From JAWXBA01 sp048499805 (GTDB lineage Bacteria > Gemmatimonadota > Gemmatimonadetes > Gemmatimonadales > GWC2-71-9), in NCBI GenBank assembly GCA_048499805.1, contig JASNZF010000002.1, positions 372,001 to 436,000 of the forward strand: 64,000 bases of DNA. The letters run 5' to 3'. Positions 41,102 through 49,116 of the stretch are shown here, in pieces; the first letter of the stretch is position 1; each line of letters begins with the position of its first letter. The notes beneath the pieces were generated by a model, which worked only from the letters and a program-made list of their open reading frames with translations, did no database searches and was not told where the DNA came from. The position numbers and the translations under genes were made by a program.

Positions 41102-41887
41102 ATGGCCCGACGCATGTGGCAGGTGTGTCTGATCGTGGCAGGCATCGGGCTGGGTGCGGCCCAGCCGCCCGAGGCGCTCGCTCAGGCCCGGGTCCACGGC
41201 ATCGTCCGCGACAGCGCCGGCGCCACCCCGCTGTCCCTCGTGGATGTCATCGTAGACGGCACCCGCCTCTCCGCCCGTACCGATGCCGCCGGCCGCTACT
41301 CGCTCGACCTCCCACTCGGCGCCCAGCTGATTCGCTTCCGGCGGGCCGGCTATCATCCCGCCGAACGCGCCCTGACCCTCACCACCGCCAACCTGGTTCG
41401 CCTCGACCTGGCGCTGCAGTCCCAGGCGGTGCAGCTCGACTCGGTGCGGGTCGACGCCCCGGCCCCCCCGCGGAGCTGGCCCCCGGGAATGGCCGACCGG
41501 ATCAAGGAGGGGTTCGGCCGCTTCGTGACCGACAGCACCCTCCGCCGGTTCGAGCACACCAACCTGGCGATGGCGGTGGAGTTCAACGTCACCGGCGTCC
41601 GGTTCAAGCGGGTCAACGGCCGCAATGTCGCCATCTCCGCCAGGGGGCCGCGGATGAAGGAGGCTGCTGGCGGCAGGATGGGTGCAGCCGACTGCCACAT
41701 GTCAATCTGGCTCGATGGCTTGCTCCTGTCGGTCCCCAGCCAGGGGCCGGTGGACTTCGACCGGTTCGCGGTCGTCTCGATCGAGGCCGTCGAGGTCTTC
41801 ACGCCAGCCCAGGTGCCGGCGCAGTATCGAGGCGGGAGCGCAGGCTGCGGGGTGATCCTGCTGTGGACCAGGACCCAGCGACGGTAG
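41102..41887 (+). CDS. Secreted carboxypeptidase-regulatory and TonB-plug-like protein without a barrel
   Basis: A 261-residue protein with a signal peptide (MARRMWQVCLIVAGIGLGAA..ALAQ). Residues 29-110 form a carboxypeptidase-D regulatory-like domain (VHGIVRDSAGATPLSLVDVIVDG, LRFRRAGYHPAERAL-like strands). Residues about 115-261 resemble a TonB-dependent receptor plug (DSVRVDAP, MSIWLDGLLL, DFDRFAVVSIEAVEVF, GGSAGCGVILLWT). The protein stops where the 22-strand barrel would begin. Such barrel-less forms may be binding subunits or remnants; the intact length and good coding quality argue against simple decay. Confidence 0.77.
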   Translation: MARRMWQVCLIVAGIGLGAAQPPEALAQARVHGIVRDSAGATPLSLVDVIVDGTRLSARTDAAGRYSLDLPLGAQLIRFRRAGYHPAERALTLTTANLVRLDLALQSQAVQLDSVRVDAPAPPRSWPPGMADRIKEGFGRFVTDSTLRRFEHTNLAMAVEFNVTGVRFKRVNGRNVAISARGPRMKEAAGGRMGAADCHMSIWLDGLLLSVPSQGPVDFDRFAVVSIEAVEVFTPAQVPAQYRGGSAGCGVILLWTRTQRR

Positions 41888-41943
41888 CAGGTCCCCTGCC
41901 TCCCCCCGTACCCGGTAAACTTCCTCCCGGCGGACCAGCGCCT

Positions 41944-42498
41944 TCATCCCCTGGCCACCCCGGGATTGAGCAGCGAGTCGGCCCGTCGCGGCCCCGCCAT
42001 CCACATCATCAGCGGCATCGCCACCAGCCACGACACCGCCAGACTGGCGGTTGCCATCCAGCCGTCGGGATGCAGTGCCACCGCTCCCATCCCGGCGCCG
42101 GCGTGGAACGATAGCGGCCCCGCCACCGCCCCCATCACCGCCGCCAGCAGGTATCGCCCCTGCAGGAAGCGGACGCAATATCGGAGGGTTGTCCCCAGCT
42201 GGGCCCACATGAGGACAATCCACGGGGGACAGAGCCAGCCGACCAGGTGGCCCCCGTCAAAGGTCAGGATGCCGGCCCACATCTGCATGCTGTCCACCGC
42301 CAGGCCCAGCAGCGCGCAGGACACGACCAGCCGGGCCTCGCTCCGCCACTCGGGCACCAAACGCAGGTGGATGCCGATCAGCGCCAGCAGCAGCGGGACA
42401 CCGCCCCACGGCCGGCCGGCGGCGGCCAGCGTCACCGCCCCGAACCAGCCGATCTTGTAGAGGATCAGGTTGATGGCCAGCGCCTTCAGGTCCCGCAA
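41944..42498 (-). CDS. DUF2878 membrane protein
   Basis: A 184-residue protein with five or so hydrophobic segments. The family pattern NLILYKIGWFGAVTLAAAGRPW at the N-terminus and the GLAVDSMQMWAGILTF segment match DUF2878, an uncharacterised integral membrane family. It is divergent from asnS and ends 57 nt from the TonB-plug gene, towards which it is transcribed. Confidence 0.78.
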   Translation of the reverse strand: MRDLKALAINLILYKIGWFGAVTLAAAGRPWGGVPLLLALIGIHLRLVPEWRSEARLVVSCALLGLAVDSMQMWAGILTFDGGHLVGWLCPPWIVLMWAQLGTTLRYCVRFLQGRYLLAAVMGAVAGPLSFHAGAGMGAVALHPDGWMATASLAVSWLVAMPLMMWMAGPRRADSLLNPGVARG

Positions 42499-42500
42499 CG

Positions 42501-42529
42501 TTGACCCCCCTCCGGGCTGCCGCTAGACT
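42501..42529 (+). promoter_or_regulatory. Candidate sigma-70 promoter of asnS
   Basis: TTGACC (-35, five of six) and TAGACT (-10, four of six) are exactly 17 nt apart in the divergent gap, predicting a leader of about 48 nt before the asnS ATG. Confidence 0.6.
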
Positions 42530-42583
42530 CCTGCCAGTTCACGCCCCATTCCGGCACGCCGCAATCTAAGCCCCAGAAGCCCC

Positions 42584-43879
42584 ATGACTTCAGTCCAGAT
42601 TCGAGACCTTGGCCGCCACGTCGGCCAGCCCGTCACCGTCCGGGGCTGGGTGGTCACCACGCGGTCCAGCGGCAAGATCGCCTTCCTGGTCGCCCGCGAT
42701 GGCTCGGGCACGGTCCAGGCGGTCTTTCCCCGCAACGAGGTGGGCGAGGAGGTCTGGGAGCGGTTCCAGGCGCTGACCCAGGAGGCATCGGTCGCGGTGA
42801 CCGGCGTGGTGCGCGCCGATGCCCGCTCGCCCGGCGGCCACGAGCTGACCGCCACCGGGCTCGAGATCCTGGGCCCCAGCCCGGACTATCCGATCAGCCC
42901 GAAGGAGCATGGCACCACCTTCCTCTTCGAGCACCGCCACCTCTGGCTCCGGAGCCGCAAGCAGGTGGCGGTGGCCCGGGTCCGCGCCGAGGTGATGCAG
43001 GCGATCCATGATTTCTATTACGAGCGCGGCTTCGTCCATGTCAGCACCCCGATCCTCACTGGCTCGATCGGCGAGGAGGCCGGTGAGCTCTTTGCCACCG
43101 ACTACTTCGACCTCGGCAAGGCCTACCTGGCCCAGACCGGCCAGCTCTACGTGGAAGCGGCCGCCGCCGCCCACGGCAAGGTCTACTGCTTCGGCCCGAC
43201 GTTCCGGGCCGAGAAGAGCAAGACCCGGCGGCACCTGACCGAGTTCTGGATGGTGGAACCGGAAGTGGCGTTCAACGACTCCAACGCCAACATGCAGCTG
43301 CAGGAGGAGTTCGTCTCCTACCTGGTGGCCCGCGCCCTCGAGCGGCGCGCCGAGGAGCTCAAGGAGCTGGAGCGCGACACGGGGCCGCTGGAGCGGGTGA
43401 CCGGGCCATTCCCGCGGATCTCCTACACCGCCGCCGTGGAGAAGTTGCGCGGGCTGGGAAGCGACATCCAGTGGGGCAAGGACCTGGGCGGCGATGACGA
43501 AACGCTGTTGGCCAGGGAGTACGATCGGCCGATCTTCGTCTACAACTATCCCAAGGCGGTCAAGGCGTTCTACATGAAGGAGAACCCCGACGACCCCCGG
43601 ACGGTGCTCAACAACGACTGCCTGGCCCCCGAGGGCTACGGCGAGATCATCGGCGGCTCGCAGCGCGAGGACGACCACGACCGGCTGCTGGAACGCATCA
43701 AGGAGCAGGAGCTCGACCCGGCGTCCTACGGCTGGTACCTCGACCTGCGGAAGTACGGGACCTTCGTCCACTCCGGGTTCGGACTGGGCGTGGAACGCAC
43801 CGTGGCCTGGATCTGCGGGATTCCGCACATCCGCGAGGCCATCGCATTCCCAAGGCAGATTCACCGACTGTATCCGTAG
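42584..43879 (+). CDS. asnS: Asparaginyl-tRNA synthetase
   Basis: A 431-residue class IIb synthetase that charges tRNA-Asn. The N-terminal OB anticodon-binding domain (TVRGWVVTTRSSGKIAFLVA) covers 1-110. The catalytic domain has motif 1 around FYYERGFVHVSTPIL, motif 2 FRAEKSKTRRHLTEFWMVEP and motif 3 GFGLGVERTVAWICG. LARWREV-type archaeal AspRS features are absent, and the EAAAAAHGKVYCFGPTFR stretch fits AsnRS. Its presence means the organism need not rely only on the transamidation route for Asn-tRNA. The downstream heptamer array starts within 5 nt of the stop. Confidence 0.95.
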   Translation: MTSVQIRDLGRHVGQPVTVRGWVVTTRSSGKIAFLVARDGSGTVQAVFPRNEVGEEVWERFQALTQEASVAVTGVVRADARSPGGHELTATGLEILGPSPDYPISPKEHGTTFLFEHRHLWLRSRKQVAVARVRAEVMQAIHDFYYERGFVHVSTPILTGSIGEEAGELFATDYFDLGKAYLAQTGQLYVEAAAAAHGKVYCFGPTFRAEKSKTRRHLTEFWMVEPEVAFNDSNANMQLQEEFVSYLVARALERRAEELKELERDTGPLERVTGPFPRISYTAAVEKLRGLGSDIQWGKDLGGDDETLLAREYDRPIFVYNYPKAVKAFYMKENPDDPRTVLNNDCLAPEGYGEIIGGSQREDDHDRLLERIKEQELDPASYGWYLDLRKYGTFVHSGFGLGVERTVAWICGIPHIREAIAFPRQIHRLYP

Positions 43880-43883
43880 GCGG

Positions 43884-43942
43884 GGAGAAGCGAGAAGGGA
43901 GAAGTGGAGAGGTAAGAGGTAAGATGTAAGAGGTAAGAGGAA
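43884..43942. repeat. GAGAAGN/GTAAGAG heptamer array after asnS
   Basis: Starting 4 nt after the asnS stop, units of GAGAAGC, GAGAAGG and GAGAAGT are followed by GTAAGAG, GTAAGAT, GTAAGAG and GTAAGAG. All are purine-rich on the plus strand. No complementary arm is nearby. Confidence 0.75.
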
Positions 43943-44000
43943 GTCAGGGGGGCTCGGAGAGGGATCCACGGCAGATAATCAAGGCAGGGGAAGGGGCACC

Positions 44001-44627
44001 GTGGCGGGAATCCTGAGGATGCTCGGAATCGGTCGCGGGCGCGCCTACCAGGAGAAGCTGGCCGGCTCCCTCGAGGAGCGCTGCGCCCAGATTGCGCAGG
44101 CGATCCCCCCGGCCGCCGGCAGCGTGCTCGACATCGGCTGCAACCTCGGCGACCTGACCGCCTGGTGCGCCCGCCGCGGGCTCTGGTCGGTCGGGCTCGA
44201 CAGCGCACCGGAACTCATCGCCGACGCCCGTCGCCGCCACCGTGACACCCCGAACTGCACCTTCATGCTCCAGAAGCTGGAACCTGCCGACATCGGCCGG
44301 TTGCCGGTCTTCGATGTGGTCCTCCTCCTCAGCGTGCACCACCACTGGCTCATGGCCCACGGCCCCGACGTGGCCGGCACCATGCTCCGGACCCTGGCCA
44401 GCCGCACCGGCCAGGTCCTGATCTTCGAGGGCGCCGCCCGCAACATCCGCTACGGCAAGTACCCGCCGGGCTTCGTGGACAACGACGAGGCCAGCGTCAC
44501 CGGCTATCTCGAGGGATACCTCCGGCAGCACGTCGGAGACTGCTTTGCCCGGATCGAACCACTCGGCAAGACCCGCTGCGTGGGCGAACGGGAGCCGTGG
44601 CGGTGGGCGTGGGCGCTGTGGAAGTGA
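44001..44627 (+). CDS. Class I SAM-dependent methyltransferase
   Basis: A 208-residue protein from a GTG start (MAGILRMLGIGRGRAYQEKL). The SAM-binding fold is clear: motif I VLDIGCNLGDLTAWCA near 41-56, an acidic VGLDSAP after strand 2, and VFDVVLLLSVHHHW as motif IV with a histidine-rich end. Substrate not predictable; the surface is polar with no membrane segment. The stop codon lies inside a long heptamer array. Confidence 0.8.
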   Translation: MAGILRMLGIGRGRAYQEKLAGSLEERCAQIAQAIPPAAGSVLDIGCNLGDLTAWCARRGLWSVGLDSAPELIADARRRHRDTPNCTFMLQKLEPADIGRLPVFDVVLLLSVHHHWLMAHGPDVAGTMLRTLASRTGQVLIFEGAARNIRYGKYPPGFVDNDEASVTGYLEGYLRQHVGDCFARIEPLGKTRCVGEREPWRWAWALWK

Positions 44628-44756
44628 GAAGGGAGAAGGGAGAAGGGAGAAGGGAAGAGGTAAGAGGTAAGAGGTGAGAGGTGAGAGGTGAGAGGTGAGA
44701 GGTGAGAGGAAAAAGCGAGAAGGGAGAAGCGAGGAGGGAGAAGCGAGAAGAGAAAG
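44622..44756. repeat. Long heptamer array between two convergent genes
   Basis: About 18 units: GAGAAGG repeated, then GTAAGAG twice, GTGAGAG five times, then GAGAAGC/GAGAAGG again. The methyltransferase stop TGA is part of the first unit. It is the longest array in the window and occupies most of the 183-nt gap between convergent genes. Nothing else is seen in the gap. Confidence 0.8.
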
Positions 44757-44810
44757 GCCTTCCAAGGGTGAGCGGAGCCGCCGAAACCCGGCACCCTGCA
44801 CCCGTCACCC

Positions 44811-45419
44811 CTATCCCAGCGCGTCCATCGCCTCCCGAACCCGCTCAGCCGCCTCCCGGACCTGTCCGCCGGTGGAGACGCGGACGATCTTCCGCATTTT
44901 CCCAGCGGATGCCAGGATCTGCTCGAACAGCTGGTCGCCCCGCCGCCAGGGATCGCCTTCCACTCCCGATTCCGACAGGACGCGATTGACCTTCCCCTTG
45001 GCGCGCTTCAGCCCCAGGCGCTTGAGCCGGGTGGCGGGGGCCACTTCGAGGACCAGGACCGGGTGGGGTTGGTCGAGGAGGGCGGCCCAGGGGCCATCCA
45101 CCAGGGCGGGATGGAGGAAGCACGACCGCCAGAGGTGGTGGATGATCCCTTCCTCCAGGATCTGGGTCACCCCGGGCCGGTCGCGGAGGGTGCGCTGCCC
45201 CAGCGCGCGGAGCCAGAGCCGGGGCCACGCCGGCCAGCCCGACGTCAGCCGGAGCCCCTCCCAGCGGATCGCCTCGCGCAGCGTCGGGACCGGGTGGTGC
45301 ATGATCCCCAGCCAGTGCGGCGCCAGCAGCTGCGAGGTGATGCCGACATCCTGCTCCGCCAGCAACCGGGCGATGGTGCTCTTGCCGCTCCCGGGCAATC
45401 CTGCCAGCTCGACGATCAT
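44811..45419 (-). CDS. P-loop NTPase, small-molecule-kinase-like
   Basis: A 202-residue protein beginning MIVELAGLPGSGKSTIARLL, a canonical Walker A (GLPGSGKS, residues 7-14). HPVLVLEVAPATRLKRLGLKRAKG resembles the LID region of small kinases, with several Arg/Lys for phosphate handling. A helical middle (GVTQILEEGIIHHLWRSCFL) could bind the acceptor. It overlaps the end of mazG by 4 nt, so the two are co-translated, but a functional link is unproven. Substrate unknown. Confidence 0.72.
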   Translation of the reverse strand: MIVELAGLPGSGKSTIARLLAEQDVGITSQLLAPHWLGIMHHPVPTLREAIRWEGLRLTSGWPAWPRLWLRALGQRTLRDRPGVTQILEEGIIHHLWRSCFLHPALVDGPWAALLDQPHPVLVLEVAPATRLKRLGLKRAKGKVNRVLSESGVEGDPWRRGDQLFEQILASAGKMRKIVRVSTGGQVREAAERVREAMDALG

Positions 45420-46210
45420 CCGACCTTGCCGTTCGCCCGCTCCTGTGCCTTGGCCTCGTCCCAGAGCGGGTCGAGCACGTCCAGCCCCGCGGTGTGCAGG
45501 TCCACCCCGCGTTCCGCCGCCAGCGCCTCGACCGTGGCAAACCGCTTCCGGAACCGCTGGTTGGTCCGGTCGAGGGCGTGGCCCGGTGCCACGCCGGCCT
45601 TCCGGGCCAGGTTGACCACCGCGAAGAGCAGGTCGCCGAGTTCGTCGGTGAGCTGTGCATGGTTCTTCCTGGCCCCGGCGGTGCCGGGCGGGTGGGTCGA
45701 GAGTTCCGCCTCGACCTCGTCGAGTTCCTCCCGCACCTTGGCCAGCGGGCCGGACCAGTCGTCCCAGTCGAACCCGACCGAGGCGGCCCGCTCCTGGAGC
45801 CGGAATGCCATCAGGAGGTCGGGCAGGGTGGGGGGGAGACCGTCGAGGGTCCCCCGGGCTGGCCGCTCCGCCTGCTTGAGGGCCTCCCAGCCGGCTCCCG
45901 GTCCCAGGTCGAAGAGGTGGGGATGCCGCCGCTGCATCTTGGCGACGAGGTCATCGGCGGCGTCGTCGGCGGTGAATTCCCCCAGCTCCTCGGCCAGCAC
46001 CAGCTGCCAGGCCAGGTGCAGCAGCAGGTCGGCCACTTCCTCGCGAATGGCGGTGGGGTCGCCCTGGCCCAGGGCGTGGTCGAGCTCGAGCACTTCCTCG
46101 ACCAGGTAGGGGCGCAGTGTCGTGCGGGTCTGGACCCGGTCCCAGGCGCAGCGGGCCCGGAGATCCGAGACCATCGCCATGGCGCGCGCAAGCGCTGATT
46201 TTTCTTGCAT
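45416..46210 (-). CDS. mazG: Nucleoside triphosphate pyrophosphohydrolase MazG
   Basis: MazG hydrolyses (d)NTPs to monophosphates and has been linked to house-cleaning and stringent-response control. The 264-residue protein has two MazG domains. The first keeps the metal-binding EExxE (Glu38, Glu39, Glu42) with EEVADLLLHLAW as the second half; CAWDRVQTRTTLRPYL precedes it. The second (about 130-225) has EELDEVEAEL and DELGDLLFAVVNLAR. Length matches the tandem-domain form. GGAGGG lies 3 nt before the ATG. Transcription probably starts from a promoter overlapping that of alr. Confidence 0.93.
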   Translation of the reverse strand: MQEKSALARAMAMVSDLRARCAWDRVQTRTTLRPYLVEEVLELDHALGQGDPTAIREEVADLLLHLAWQLVLAEELGEFTADDAADDLVAKMQRRHPHLFDLGPGAGWEALKQAERPARGTLDGLPPTLPDLLMAFRLQERAASVGFDWDDWSGPLAKVREELDEVEAELSTHPPGTAGARKNHAQLTDELGDLLFAVVNLARKAGVAPGHALDRTNQRFRKRFATVEALAAERGVDLHTAGLDVLDPLWDEAKAQERANGKVG

Positions 46211-46233
46211 TTACCCTCCGTTGCGCGTATTCT
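46205..46233 (+). promoter_or_regulatory. Candidate alr promoter, overlapping the mazG promoter
   Basis: TTGCAT and TATTCT are 17 nt apart; the -10 box ends 10 nt before the alr GTG, so the transcript would be nearly leaderless. The -35 is weak (three of six). Confidence 0.4.
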
Positions 46234-46256
46234 ACGCCCCGCCGTGACCAAGTCAA
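46229..46256 (-). promoter_or_regulatory. Candidate mazG promoter
   Basis: On the minus strand TTGACT (five of six) and TAGAAT (five of six) are 16 nt apart, with the -35 inside the first alr codons. The -10 shares five bases with the plus-strand TATTCT box, forming a symmetric TATTCTA/TAGAATA core. Confidence 0.6.
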
Positions 46257-47317
46257 TTGCGGCCGGGCGAACCCGGGCCTGGGTAGACATCGATCTCGAC
46301 GCGCTGGCGCGCAATGCGCGGCGCTTCCAGGCGCACATGCCGCGCCCGCTGCTGCCGATGGTGAAGGCCGATGGCTACGGCCTCGGCGCCGAGGCGGTGG
46401 CCCATGCGCTCGAGCCGCTGGGTCCTTGGGGATACGGGATCGCGACGGTCGAGGAGGGGGCCACCCTTCGCCGCGCCGGGATCGCCCGGCCGATCCTGCT
46501 CTTCACCCCCCTGTACCCCCAGATCCTGCACGCCTGCCTGACCTGGGGACTCCGCCCCTCGATCGGCGACCCCGACATGCTGGCGATGTGGCTCGAGCAC
46601 GGCGGAGGCGCATTCCACGTCGCGGTGGACACCGGCATGGGGCGGAGTGGTGTCCCCTGGCACGACACCGAGACCTGGGCCCGGCTCCGGCCGATGCTGG
46701 CTTCCCAGTCGGCGTTCGAGGGGATCTACTCGCACCTGCACAGCGCCGGTGAGGACGCCGCGGCCTCGGCCCTGCAGGCCACGCGATTCCAGGAGGTCCT
46801 GTCCTCGCTGCCCGTACGCCCGGCGCTGGTCCATCTGGCCAACAGCGCCGCCGAGTCGGAGTTCGCCATGGACCTGGTTCGCCCGGGAATCCAGCTCTAC
46901 GGTGGGCGGGTGCCGGGGGTGGAGGGGGAGCCGGTGGCCCGGCTCCAGGCCCGGGTCGTGTCGGTCCGGCGGGTCCGGCCCGGCCACACCGTGAGCTATG
47001 GTGCCACCTGGCGTGCGGAGCGTGCCACCACCATTGCCACCCTCGCGATCGGCTACGCCGACGGGGTGCACCGGGCCCTGTCGGGGGTGGGACGGGTCGA
47101 GCTGCGCGATACGGTTTGCCCCATTGCCGGCCGGGTGACGATGGACCTGACGATGGTCGACGCCGGCGACCTGCCGGTCGCCGTGGGCGATGTGGCAACC
47201 CTCTTCGGCGGGCTGGTGACGCTGGAGGAGCAGGCCGCGCTGGCCGGGACCATACCCTATGAACTCCTGACCGCCCTCGGGCCCCGGCTCCCGCGGCTCT
47301 ATCGGAGGACTGCATGA
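46244..47317 (+). CDS. alr: Alanine racemase
   Basis: Alr interconverts L- and D-alanine with pyridoxal phosphate, supplying D-Ala for MurF and the Ddl ligase. The GTG at 46244 gives 357 residues (MTKSIAAGRTRAWVDIDLDAL). PLP-binding Lys41 is in MVKADGYGLG. The second catalytic base Tyr252 is in TVSYGATW. HLHSAGED, LVRPGIQLYGG, IGYADGVHR and MDLTMVDAGD are further signatures. The upstream in-frame start at 46205 would extend across the promoter region and is not used. DUF1844 and deoB follow with 1-4 nt overlaps. Confidence 0.95.
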   Translation: MTKSIAAGRTRAWVDIDLDALARNARRFQAHMPRPLLPMVKADGYGLGAEAVAHALEPLGPWGYGIATVEEGATLRRAGIARPILLFTPLYPQILHACLTWGLRPSIGDPDMLAMWLEHGGGAFHVAVDTGMGRSGVPWHDTETWARLRPMLASQSAFEGIYSHLHSAGEDAAASALQATRFQEVLSSLPVRPALVHLANSAAESEFAMDLVRPGIQLYGGRVPGVEGEPVARLQARVVSVRRVRPGHTVSYGATWRAERATTIATLAIGYADGVHRALSGVGRVELRDTVCPIAGRVTMDLTMVDAGDLPVAVGDVATLFGGLVTLEEQAALAGTIPYELLTALGPRLPRLYRRTA

Positions 47318-47571
47318 ACCAGCACTTTGCCTCGCTCGTCGTGGGACTCGCCTCGCAGGCGGAGTCTGCGCTCCAGGGAAACCTGCCGCCCGGGATGGAG
47401 CAGCTGCCCCCGGCCGAGTTGCGGCGGATCGCCCAGTCGATGATCGACACCCTCGGCATGCTCGAGGAGAAGACCGCCGGCAGGCTGGAGGCCGATGAGC
47501 AGCGCCTGCTCACGGAGGCGCTCACCACCCTGCGGTTCCGATTCGTCCAGACCGGCGGCGCGGGGACCTGA
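47314..47571 (+). CDS. DUF1844 small protein
   Basis: An 85-residue protein beginning MNQHFASLVVGLASQAESAL with a helical body (LPPAELRRIAQSMIDTLGMLEEKT) matching the DUF1844 family, whose function is unknown. It overlaps alr and deoB by 4 nt and 1 nt. The N-terminal segment is only mildly hydrophobic, so membrane insertion is unlikely. Confidence 0.78.
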   Translation: MNQHFASLVVGLASQAESALQGNLPPGMEQLPPAELRRIAQSMIDTLGMLEEKTAGRLEADEQRLLTEALTTLRFRFVQTGGAGT

Positions 47572-48737
47572 TGCGCCGGGCGGCGTTGATCGTCCTCGAC
47601 GGCATGGGGGTGGGGCCCGCACCCGACACCGATGCCTACGGCGACACCGGCAGCAACTCGCTCGGCAATGTCTCCCGGGCGGTGGGCGCCCTCCACCTCC
47701 CCAACCTCCAGGCGCTCGGGCTTGGCAACATCCTCCCCCTCTCGGGGATGCCACCGGTGGCGGCGCCCTCCGCCGCGTGGGGGACGGCCCAGCCGGCTGC
47801 GGCCGGCAAGGACTCCACCACCGGGCACTGGGAGCTCTGCGGCCTGGTGATCCGCGACCCGTTTCCGACCTATCCCCAGGGCTTTCCCGCGGACCTGCTC
47901 GACGCGTTCGCCCAGCGGACCGGGCGGGGGGTGCTCTGCAACCGCGCCGGCAGCGGCACCGCGGTGCTCGACGAGTTCGGCGCGAGGCACCTGGCCACCG
48001 GGGACTGGATCGTCTATACCAGCGCCGACAGCGTCTTCCAGGTGGCAGCCCACGAGTCGGTGGTGCCGGTGGACGAGCTCTACCGGGCCTGCGCCATCGC
48101 GCGTGAGCTCTGCACCGGGGTGCATGCAGTTTCCCGGGTCATTGCCCGGCCATTCGAGGGGAAGCCCGGCGCGTGGCGCCGCACCGCTCGCCGCAAGGAC
48201 TTGAGCCTCGCCCCGCCGGGGCCGACCCTGCTGGACCGGCTGGCGGAGGCGAAGATCCCGGTCGAGGGTGTGGGAAAGGTGGACGACCTCTTCGCGGGGC
48301 GGGGGATCACCAGCACCCATACCGCCACCAACGCGGCGGCCTACCACCTGATCGAGGCGGCGATGGCCCGGATGCCGGAGGGGCTCCTCCTGGCCAACGT
48401 GATCGAGTTCGACCAGAGTTGGGGCCACCGCAACGACGTCGCCGGCTACCTCGCCGGACTGCAGGAGCTCGACCGGGCGATTCCTTCCCTCCTGGCGGGC
48501 GCGCAACCCGAAGATCTGGTTATCTTTACCGCGGATCACGGGAACGACCCGACCACCCCGTCCACCGATCATTCGCGGGAGGTCGTGCCGGTGCTCGTGT
48601 ATGGCCCGAGGGTCCGAGCCGTCTCCATTGGGATCCGCACCTCGTTTGCCGATGTCGGGCAGACGGTGGCCGAGTTTCTTGGCGTGCCCGCCCTCGCGGC
48701 GGGCACGTCCTTCCTGAATGAGGTCTGGATTGGGTGA
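47571..48737 (+). CDS. deoB: Phosphopentomutase DeoB
   Basis: DeoB interconverts (deoxy)ribose 1- and 5-phosphate in nucleoside salvage. The 388-residue alkaline-phosphatase-superfamily enzyme shows LIVLDGMGVGPAPDTDAYGD (metal-binding Asp), GKDSTTGHWELCG with the phosphorylated threonine region, KVDDLFAGRGIT, NVIEFDQSWGHRNDV and IFTADHGNDPTTPSTDHSRE with the Asp/His metal ligands. Cytidine deaminase follows with a 20-nt overlap, making a pyrimidine nucleoside salvage pair. Confidence 0.96.
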   Translation: MRRAALIVLDGMGVGPAPDTDAYGDTGSNSLGNVSRAVGALHLPNLQALGLGNILPLSGMPPVAAPSAAWGTAQPAAAGKDSTTGHWELCGLVIRDPFPTYPQGFPADLLDAFAQRTGRGVLCNRAGSGTAVLDEFGARHLATGDWIVYTSADSVFQVAAHESVVPVDELYRACAIARELCTGVHAVSRVIARPFEGKPGAWRRTARRKDLSLAPPGPTLLDRLAEAKIPVEGVGKVDDLFAGRGITSTHTATNAAAYHLIEAAMARMPEGLLLANVIEFDQSWGHRNDVAGYLAGLQELDRAIPSLLAGAQPEDLVIFTADHGNDPTTPSTDHSREVVPVLVYGPRVRAVSIGIRTSFADVGQTVAEFLGVPALAAGTSFLNEVWIG

Positions 48738-49116
48738 TTCACTGATCGCGGCGGCGCAGGCGGCCCAGGCGAATGCCTACGCTCCCTACTCCTCGTTCCG
48801 GGTGGGCGCCGCACTCGAGGCGACCGGGGGCGCAGTGTTCACCGGCTGCAACGTCGAAAGCGCCTCGTACGGCCTGACCATCTGCGCCGAGCGTTCCGCC
48901 GTGGCCCAGGCGGTGGGGCAGGGGGCCCGGAGCTTCCAGCGGCTGGTGGTGGTCTCGGACAGCGAGCCGCCGGCCTCACCGTGCGGGGCCTGCCGGCAGG
49001 TGCTGGCGGAGTTCGGGCTCGATCTCGTGGTCGAGGCGGTCGGTCCCCACAGCCGGCGAACCTGGACGCTGGGCGAGCTCCTCCCCGACGCGTTTACCCG
49101 GGAGCGCCTGGCATGA
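48718..49116 (+). CDS. cdd: Cytidine deaminase
   Basis: A 132-residue tetrameric-type cytidine deaminase. Zinc ligands Cys56, Cys89 and Cys92 and catalytic Glu58 are visible in TICAERSA and SPCGACRQVL. YAPYSSFRVGAAL and FTGCNVESASYG are the substrate-binding segments. The ATG overlaps deoB by 20 nt. It supplies uridine and deoxyuridine for salvage. Confidence 0.95.
   Translation: MRSGLGDSLIAAAQAAQANAYAPYSSFRVGAALEATGGAVFTGCNVESASYGLTICAERSAVAQAVGQGARSFQRLVVVSDSEPPASPCGACRQVLAEFGLDLVVEAVGPHSRRTWTLGELLPDAFTRERLA

Noticed and set aside
35185..42500. A prophage, integron or other defined mobile island in the accessory stretch
   Set aside because: No integrase, transposase or phage gene is seen; only intergenic repeats hint at mobility.
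44622..44756. Possible CRISPR array
   Set aside because: Units are 7 nt and contiguous with no spacers; no cas gene is present in the window.
46205..46243. Longer alanine racemase start at 46205
   Set aside because: It would place both candidate -10 boxes inside coding sequence, and the added residues have no family similarity.
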